NCBI GenBank assembly: GCA_018064405.1
Contig: JAGHVG010000011.1
Span: 1-47,678, forward strand
Length of the DNA: 47,678 bases
Direction of reading: 5' to 3'
From: Candidatus Enterousia scatequi
Lineage (GTDB): Bacteria > Pseudomonadota > Alphaproteobacteria > Rs-D84
Shown here: piece after piece, positions 40,202-47,678 of the stretch
How positions within the stretch are numbered: the stretch's first letter is position 1
Layout: each line of letters begins with the position of its first letter
Notes under the pieces: generated by a model
Databases searched by the model: none
What the model was told of the DNA's origin: nothing
Seen by the model: the letters and a program-made list of their open reading frames with translations, nothing else
Position numbers and translations under genes: made by a program

Positions 40202-41154
40202 TGCAACGTGAATTTGTTGTGTCGGCGGATGATGCAGGCACACGTCTTGATAGGTTTTTATCGGCAATGATGCCTGAATTTTCGCGCAGCGAGGTTCAGC
40301 GTTTTACTGTGACCCGTAATGGTAATCCTGTAAAGTTTTCAGAACGTATTCATGAATCTGATAAATATGTTGTTGTAATTCCGGACACTAATCCAGCATC
40401 TGTTGCCTATGATAATGTATCCCAGGATTTTGACCTGGATATTTTATATGAAGACGATGATATTATCGTTATCAACAAACCGCGTGGTGTGGTTATGTAT
40501 CCATCGGCGGGGAACAAGACCGGAACATTGGTTCAAAATATTTTATCGCACACTCATTTGTCTGCCTTGGGTGGGGATGTTCGTCCGGGTGTTGTTCATC
40601 GTTTGGACAAGGACACCAGTGGTGTAATGGTCTTTGCAAAATCAGATGCGGCATTTCGTGGTTTGGTTAAAACATTTATGTCGCATGATTTGACGCGAAA
40701 ATATATTGCTTTTGCGTGGGGGGTGCCTAATTGGGAATCTGCAACGATAACGGGCAATATTGCGCGTTCGTCACGCAATCGGCAAAAAATGACAATGGTT
40801 AAAACTGGGGGCAAGCCCGCCACGACCGAGGTTGCAGTTGTAAATTCCTGGACGCGTGCTGGTGTTACAGAATTTAGATGCAATTTATTAACAGGGCGCA
40901 CGCATCAGATACGTGTTCATTTGTCTGTGCATGGTTTTCCTGTTTTATGTGATGGTGTTTACGGACGTGGTGCAACGCGTTTGGGGTCGGTTAAGAATCC
41001 AGATTTGTTGGATTTCTTGAAAACGCATAATGGCCAGATGTTGCATGCCGAAGTGTTGGAGTTTGCGCATCCTGTGACAGGTAACCCAATGCGTTTCAAG
41101 GCGCATTTGCCATCTGATATGCAAGAGTTAAAATACATTTTAGATTGTGATTAA
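40201..41154 (+). CDS. 23S rRNA pseudouridine synthase, RluC/RluD family
   Basis: S4-type N-terminus, VVHRLDKDTSGVMVFAKSDAAFRGL, LLTGRTHQIRVHLSVHGFPVLCDGVYG. Confidence 0.93.
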   Translation: MQREFVVSADDAGTRLDRFLSAMMPEFSRSEVQRFTVTRNGNPVKFSERIHESDKYVVVIPDTNPASVAYDNVSQDFDLDILYEDDDIIVINKPRGVVMYPSAGNKTGTLVQNILSHTHLSALGGDVRPGVVHRLDKDTSGVMVFAKSDAAFRGLVKTFMSHDLTRKYIAFAWGVPNWESATITGNIARSSRNRQKMTMVKTGGKPATTEVAVVNSWTRAGVTEFRCNLLTGRTHQIRVHLSVHGFPVLCDGVYGRGATRLGSVKNPDLLDFLKTHNGQMLHAEVLEFAHPVTGNPMRFKAHLPSDMQELKYILDCD

Positions 41155-41167
41155 TTTTTGTTTTTTT

Positions 41168-41190
41168 GGGTTGGTGAAACCCATTTTTTG
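41168..41190 (+). terminator. Intrinsic terminator after the rluC/D-type gene
   Basis: gggttggtgaaacccattttttg. Confidence 0.65.
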
Positions 41191-41192
41191 TG

Positions 41193-41220
41193 TTGTTTAA
41201 ATTTCCATTTATGATATAAT
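41193..41220 (+). promoter_or_regulatory. Promoter of the 1023-aa Cys-rich protein gene
   Basis: TTGTTT - 16 bp - TGATATAAT (extended -10). Confidence 0.6.
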
Positions 41221-41246
41221 AAATTAAAAAAGATAAGGGGAAAGAG

Positions 41247-44200
41247 ATGGCTTTTCTAAAAAATACAGTTAGTTTGTTGGCGGTTTTTTGCGTTATTCCA
41301 GGGGCGTTTGGTGCGACATCGCGTGTTGGTGTTGTGACAACAAATGCGGCGCGTATGCCAACGCTTAGTGCATATTTGACAAATGTTGCTGCAACAACTA
41401 CGACAACAACTGCATCGTCACTGCTTGCAAATGCGGAATGCATTGACGCGTACACGTCTTGTTTAAAGTCAGAGGATGTATGTGGTCTGGACATGGAAGA
41501 ATGCACAACAAACGTTTTATTCCATGGGAAAATGCCATTATGTTTCAGCACGTTATATCAATGTCAATCTGCAGGTATTTCCAGTTTGTTTGGTACATCC
41601 AGTATTGATGCGTTGTCAAACGTTTCAACCAAGAATGCCGCAGGTGAGGTGACACGTTATACGTACCCAACTGATGGTAGTGTTTTGGGTCAAATGATAA
41701 TCGGTGCGAAAATTTCTAATTCTTTCAAAGATACCGGAACGTGTGTAAAAAAATATAAATCATGTTTGAACAAGGATACGGTCTGTGGCGAAGATTTTGA
41801 ATTATGCACAGATGCAAATTCGTTCAAGAAACAGGCGGTATATTGCGATGGCACATTGGCGCGTTGCGATGCGGCATCGGTTGCACAGTTGTTTGGTAAA
41901 AATCAAACAACGCGTCCGGTTGGGTCATATGGAACAGGTACTGTGGCACAATGGGTTGCTGATGGTGCTGATTTGGCGGCGGCAAACGCTGTAAATACCT
42001 GTTACAAGGTTATTGATAACTGTTTCTTGTCTGCGTGTAATGCAAATCCATATCGTTGTGTTGAAGGTACAGATTTGTCCATTATATCAAATGCTGATTT
42101 GATTGGTGCTGGGGCGGATAATGATTTGTCAACATCATCTAATTCAATTGAATATGTTTATGGTGATAATGGGGTTATGGTTGGAACCAAGAGTACGGCT
42201 GCCAACATAAAAAAATATTTCAAAACGGCATGTATGGATACTATTGGTGCAAACAAGTATTGCTATATGACATTTATGGAAAAAACACCGTCTCAAAAGG
42301 CGTTGGCTGACGTTGACGAACAGGAAGAAGTATTTAGCGAGGCATATAGTAATCGTAAAACTTATATCAATTCTAAATTGAATGATATGGTGACTAAGTT
42401 TGATAAAAAGGCCAAGGATGCGTGCAAGGATACAATTACAAATTGTGCGATGCGTACATGTGGTGGCGGTATTGGTGCGGCATGTTATACCCAGGTTTTG
42501 GGTTCTTCGGGTACCAAATCTATCAATTTAAACAATGCAACATATAAGCCATATGATGCGATTTCAACAGGGTGCAGTGCGGTTGTAAATAACGATCCGT
42601 ATTGTAAGTATGCTTTTGCATCTGTGACCGATGGTGGATATTCATATAATTATACTGAAAATGGCGCGTTTGCGTATTTGTTCCCAAATGATGAAACATC
42701 TGACCCAATTGGTGCGGTTGCTGAATTGAATTCGTTGTTGGCGACATCTTATAATGATGCGGCGATTGCGGCAAAGAAAAAACAATGTCAATCGGTTGCG
42801 ACATCGTGTGTAAAGTCATTGTGTGGGACGGACTATGTGAATTGCTATCGTAACAGAACAGATATTTATTCAACACTGACCAACAGTGGTGAAACGATTT
42901 ATGATATGAGCATGAATAAGGTTGGTGGTGTTCTGGATTACACAATTGTTTTGGGGTTGTGTCTGGATACGGTTAAAAATTCATCGTCTTGCACAGAACA
43001 TTTGGCAATCGCAACCCAGGATTTTGCAACCCAGGATGCCAAAAATTCATGGAATACAGGTTCTAATGTTGGTGGAAATTGGTTGTCATCTGGGAACGCA
43101 TCTGCGATTTCCGTTAATGAAAATGATAACAATGTTGTAATTGGTTGCACATCTCTTTCAAGTGATGCCTGCATAGCCAAGGGGGTTGAGGCATGTGATA
43201 CCGTTGATGACGAAGGGTGTTTGTTTGATCAACCACAAACAATTTCACGTACAACATACAATGAATCCAAGGGTGCTGAGTCATTATTTGCTGAATTGTT
43301 GTATGATATTGAAAAAGAAGCCCAGGCAAAATATAACGCTAAATTGACCAAACAACAGAATATGTGTATGTCTGGCAATACTGGTGGTATTATGGGGGCG
43401 TCTGATACAGGTTCAACATATATGTGGGTGAAATTGAAATCTAACAAGGTTCCATCTGCGTATGCAACCCAAGGGTTAAAGACGAATCAATTCGTGGCGA
43501 GTAATGATTTGTATGGTTCGTTCTGTCGTATCAAGGTGACGTTGCAATCTGATGATAAATATATCCAGGATGCAATATCCAAGGGAAATGGTTGGTCAAC
43601 GGCATATTTTGCTGCGGGTGACGCATTCACGTGCGGTTCGTGGATTAAACAGACCGACTTGGAAAAAATCACAGACGATGTTCGTGAGAATGCAATATCT
43701 GAGGGAACCAAGACATCACAGAATTGGACCGCGGGTATGTTAACAGCACTTGGCACATTGGCAGGTGGTGCAGGTGGTTTTGCAATCGCAAACAAATTGC
43801 AACAGGATGGCGGAATATCCGGATTGTTGGGTAATACAAAACTAAGCAACACAGGTGACAAGGTCGGTGCTGCTAAACTATGCCAAACCGAAACATATGA
43901 TATTAATAGTAAGTGTGCTGGACGAAACTGTGAAGATCTGAAAAGCAACTTAATGTTACATGCTCAGCAAGCAGGGGTTGCTTTTAATCGCGCTAATTTG
44001 TATAGCTTGAAAGGGGAAGAGGTTGCAGAAGAGGTGGAGAATATTAATAAACAATGCACTGCTGTTATAAACAGCAATAGTAATACCAACCAAACAGTCA
44101 GTGGTAAAAAGAATTGGATTGGTGCGGGTATTGGTGGCGCGGTTGCAGGTGGATTGACGTTTACCACGATTAAGGCAATCCAGGAAACCAAAAACGCCCA

Positions 44201-44318
44201 GGCCGAAGATGCTGCGGTTGCTGAATGGATGGAAAACATTGGTGAAAAAATCAAATGTTATATCGGTTCAGAAGAGATTGGTTCATATGGTGATATAATC
44301 AGCACAGAATTGCAGTAA
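41247..44318 (+). CDS. Large secreted/membrane Cys-rich repeat protein (1023 aa)
   Basis: Signal peptide; Cys modules such as CIDAYTSCLKSEDVCGLDMEEC, CVKKYKSCLNKDTVCGEDFELC, ACKDTITNCAMRTC, QCQSVATSCVKSLCGTDYVNC; two C-terminal Gly/Ala-rich hydrophobic helices. Confidence 0.8.
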   Translation: MAFLKNTVSLLAVFCVIPGAFGATSRVGVVTTNAARMPTLSAYLTNVAATTTTTTASSLLANAECIDAYTSCLKSEDVCGLDMEECTTNVLFHGKMPLCFSTLYQCQSAGISSLFGTSSIDALSNVSTKNAAGEVTRYTYPTDGSVLGQMIIGAKISNSFKDTGTCVKKYKSCLNKDTVCGEDFELCTDANSFKKQAVYCDGTLARCDAASVAQLFGKNQTTRPVGSYGTGTVAQWVADGADLAAANAVNTCYKVIDNCFLSACNANPYRCVEGTDLSIISNADLIGAGADNDLSTSSNSIEYVYGDNGVMVGTKSTAANIKKYFKTACMDTIGANKYCYMTFMEKTPSQKALADVDEQEEVFSEAYSNRKTYINSKLNDMVTKFDKKAKDACKDTITNCAMRTCGGGIGAACYTQVLGSSGTKSINLNNATYKPYDAISTGCSAVVNNDPYCKYAFASVTDGGYSYNYTENGAFAYLFPNDETSDPIGAVAELNSLLATSYNDAAIAAKKKQCQSVATSCVKSLCGTDYVNCYRNRTDIYSTLTNSGETIYDMSMNKVGGVLDYTIVLGLCLDTVKNSSSCTEHLAIATQDFATQDAKNSWNTGSNVGGNWLSSGNASAISVNENDNNVVIGCTSLSSDACIAKGVEACDTVDDEGCLFDQPQTISRTTYNESKGAESLFAELLYDIEKEAQAKYNAKLTKQQNMCMSGNTGGIMGASDTGSTYMWVKLKSNKVPSAYATQGLKTNQFVASNDLYGSFCRIKVTLQSDDKYIQDAISKGNGWSTAYFAAGDAFTCGSWIKQTDLEKITDDVRENAISEGTKTSQNWTAGMLTALGTLAGGAGGFAIANKLQQDGGISGLLGNTKLSNTGDKVGAAKLCQTETYDINSKCAGRNCEDLKSNLMLHAQQAGVAFNRANLYSLKGEEVAEEVENINKQCTAVINSNSNTNQTVSGKKNWIGAGIGGAVAGGLTFTTIKAIQETKNAQAEDAAVAEWMENIGEKIKCYIGSEEIGSYGDIISTELQ

Positions 44319-44348
44319 TCTTTCCATTGATGTGAAATACATGTTGTA

Positions 44349-44380
44349 TAAAAAAACGCACCGCACGGTGCGTTTTTTTA
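44349..44380 (+). terminator. Terminator after the 1023-aa gene
   Basis: aaaaaacgcaccgcacggtgcgttttttt. Confidence 0.82.
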
Positions 44381-44399
44381 TAGACAAATGTTTTTTATA

Positions 44400-44452
44400 A
44401 AAGGCATTCTGCCTTTGGTCATTGCGGGTCTGACCTTCGTCAGAATGACAAA
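44400..44452. repeat. Small intergenic palindromic element (two adjacent hairpins)
   Basis: aaaggca-ttc-tgccttt followed by gtcatt(gcggg)tctgac-cttc-gtcagaatgac. Confidence 0.5.
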
Positions 44453-44463
44453 ACGTTTTTACA

Positions 44464-44497
44464 AAAAAACAACCGCCATTGTGGTGGTGTTTTTTTT
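44464..44497 (-). terminator. Terminator downstream of the 397-aa gene
   Basis: Minus strand aacaccaccacaatggcggttgtttttttg. Confidence 0.68.
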
Positions 44498-45659
44498 ATG
44501 GGCACATTTCCAATTGTTTTAATACGTTTTGAACATCATTATTTACCGATACCTTGACCTGACGTTGCAGACCATCCGTATATGTATAATAAAATTTTGC
44601 GTTCTTAAATTCGCTTGATGCATTATACGCGGTGACAAATGGTGCCAACATTGCCTTGAACCACTGGCGACCACGGCATAGGCATCCGTTACGAACATCG
44701 GCGGCAACAACCGCGGTTGATGTATTTGGATATTGTTCGTCTAATTCGGCATCGGTCATCATTAAACAGCGCGCGCCAAATCCATAGAAATTCGCATCAT
44801 CTGCCATAAATTTGTATATTAAATCATCGGCAGCCCCTGCGGATTTTAATTTATAAACAAAGCCATCTGTGCAACACGCGTTCGCAGATTGCATTAACAT
44901 TTTGTACCGTGCCAACATTGGGGCGGATACATCATCATTTGCACGAATATCCGGATCGCAACTTATTGCATCAATAAACGCATCTATTTTTTCGTTCGCC
45001 ATTTTTGGACTGTGTGGTGCAACCGATTCGCTATACATTGGTTTTTTGCGCCATATTTCACATTCACTGTCGGTATCAAATGGGCACCCATCAGTTTGAC
45101 CAAATGTTTCCTGTATTACCTCGGACATATCTTGTGCGGAATAATCGCCAGATGTTGTCCAAATATTATTCATTGGTTTTTTGGGGGACAATATTTCATC
45201 AACGCGCGCACGTGTTACAGCCGCATTCGCCATGTTTTCCCTGTATACATCAATTAGTGTATTATCTTCGGAAATATAATATTCATCCAGCGGTTCCAAA
45301 AACCAATCGCTAAAATCAGTTTGTTCAGGGTTAGATATTGAATCGTCCCAAATTGGTGCGCCATCACGCCAACTGACTGTCTTGATGTAATTTCCCGGTC
45401 TAAATTCACCGCGTGTACCATCCCACAACTTTGCGTGGTTGTCAACCGCCACAGGTTTTATTGTTAATAGTTTGGCATTATAATCCGATTCGGCATAGCG
45501 GGTATCGTTGACAGGTACCTCAAATTCAAATCCATCAATTTCTGCTGTTTTATAAAGTGGGCCAATATTGCATTCGTCATCAATACAATCAGATGCAACC
45601 GCAGGTGCAACCCCACACAGTCCAATTAGTGCGGACAAAATAAAAATTTTATTCTTCAT
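44496..45659 (-). CDS. Secreted Cys-containing hypothetical protein
   Basis: Signal peptide from ATG 45659 (MKNKIFILSALIGLCGVAPAVAS^DCIDDECN); Cys pairs ANACCTDGF, NGCLCRGRQWF. The ORF track start 45689 is upstream. Confidence 0.75.
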   Translation of the reverse strand: MKNKIFILSALIGLCGVAPAVASDCIDDECNIGPLYKTAEIDGFEFEVPVNDTRYAESDYNAKLLTIKPVAVDNHAKLWDGTRGEFRPGNYIKTVSWRDGAPIWDDSISNPEQTDFSDWFLEPLDEYYISEDNTLIDVYRENMANAAVTRARVDEILSPKKPMNNIWTTSGDYSAQDMSEVIQETFGQTDGCPFDTDSECEIWRKKPMYSESVAPHSPKMANEKIDAFIDAISCDPDIRANDDVSAPMLARYKMLMQSANACCTDGFVYKLKSAGAADDLIYKFMADDANFYGFGARCLMMTDAELDEQYPNTSTAVVAADVRNGCLCRGRQWFKAMLAPFVTAYNASSEFKNAKFYYTYTDGLQRQVKVSVNNDVQNVLKQLEMCP

Positions 45660-45897
45660 GGTAATTAAATTATACCACAAAAACACCATGCATAAAACAC
45701 AAATTTTACGTTTATAACAAAAAATTTACCCGAATCGGTTGTTTTTTGTGTTGTGGTGAATCGCAAAATGGCTGAAATCCGAATCGTTTTCATGGTTTTT
45801 CTTGCGGTGTTTGTTAAAGGTATAAAAACAAAAACCGCTAAAATCTGGCTTTTTTGATGGGTGATAGTTTTTTTTATGATTTTTTTTTAAAAAACGC

Positions 45898-45926
45898 TTG
45901 ACTTTTTCCCGTTTAGGGCAAATAAT
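45898..45926 (+). promoter_or_regulatory. rRNA operon promoter with A/T-rich upstream element
   Basis: TTGACT - 17 bp - AATAAT, preceded by T/A tracts at about 45868-45893. Confidence 0.7.
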
Positions 45927-46259
45927 GGGTGCACTTTCAAGTTGGGAAACAAATAAAACATCTCTCAACCCCTGAAATTCAGCGGTTTACGGAACGGCCA
46001 ATGAAATAGGGTTCCATAAATTACGCAAACATTGTTAATAAAAGCAGCTCATCAAAAATTCAAGAAGGGATGTGCAGACAGTTGAATTTGGAATTATCCA
46101 AACTTTGACAAAGTCAAATGTGCATATCCTAGACAGGTAGTAGGTTTACAAATTAAACCTCGTTAAAACTTGTCTTGCGAATATATAATATATGTAAAGA
46201 CGAACTGATTATTAGTCAGCTTTGTTTAATATGCACAGGACTTAAACCACAAGTTTTTT

Positions 46260-47678
<1,419 letters not shown>

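Noticed and set aside
45726-45968. 80-aa minus ORF, Lys/His/Asn-rich
   Set aside because: Overlaps the rRNA promoter; low-complexity composition typical of spurious AT-rich ORFs.
46214-46235. Possible boxA antitermination motif (agctttgtttaa)
   Set aside because: Too divergent from the boxA consensus to call by eye.

Overview
About 47.7 kb of an AT-rich chromosome from an alphaproteobacterium. The gene content and 16S sequence suggest an uncultured, probably host-associated lineage with a streamlined genome; the lineage is inferred and was not searched. Most of the window is dense housekeeping sequence: rsmE, an rsuA/rluB-type synthase, infB, nusA, lptF, lptD, a surA-like gene, rlmN, accC, accB, yidD, rnpA, mreB, rpsO, truB, mutS, xseB, gpsA, rsmG, parA, parB, pal, a UDG-4-like gene, infC, an ompH/skp-like gene, dnaX, an rluC/D-type synthase, and a 5'-complete 16S rRNA gene truncated at the right edge. 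Accessory or surface-related content includes: (i) a left-edge minus-strand gene absent from the ORF track, encoding an 18-aa-repeat coiled-coil fibre, next to a VirD4-type coupling protein; (ii) a PilS-like prepilin downstream of dnaX and, 2 kb away on the other strand, three tandem paralogous large prepilin-like proteins resembling PilV tip adhesins; (iii) a 1023-aa secreted protein with repeated Cys modules and a second secreted Cys-containing protein. The strongest regulatory and recoding observations are an A8 slippage site in dnaX where a shift in either direction gives a gamma-like product, an AUU start for infC missed by the ORF track, paired parS-like palindromes upstream of parA, a GC-rich hairpin in the nusA leader, a leaderless-type lptF promoter, and substitutions at near-universal 16S positions. 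No CRISPR array, IS element or tRNA was recognised.
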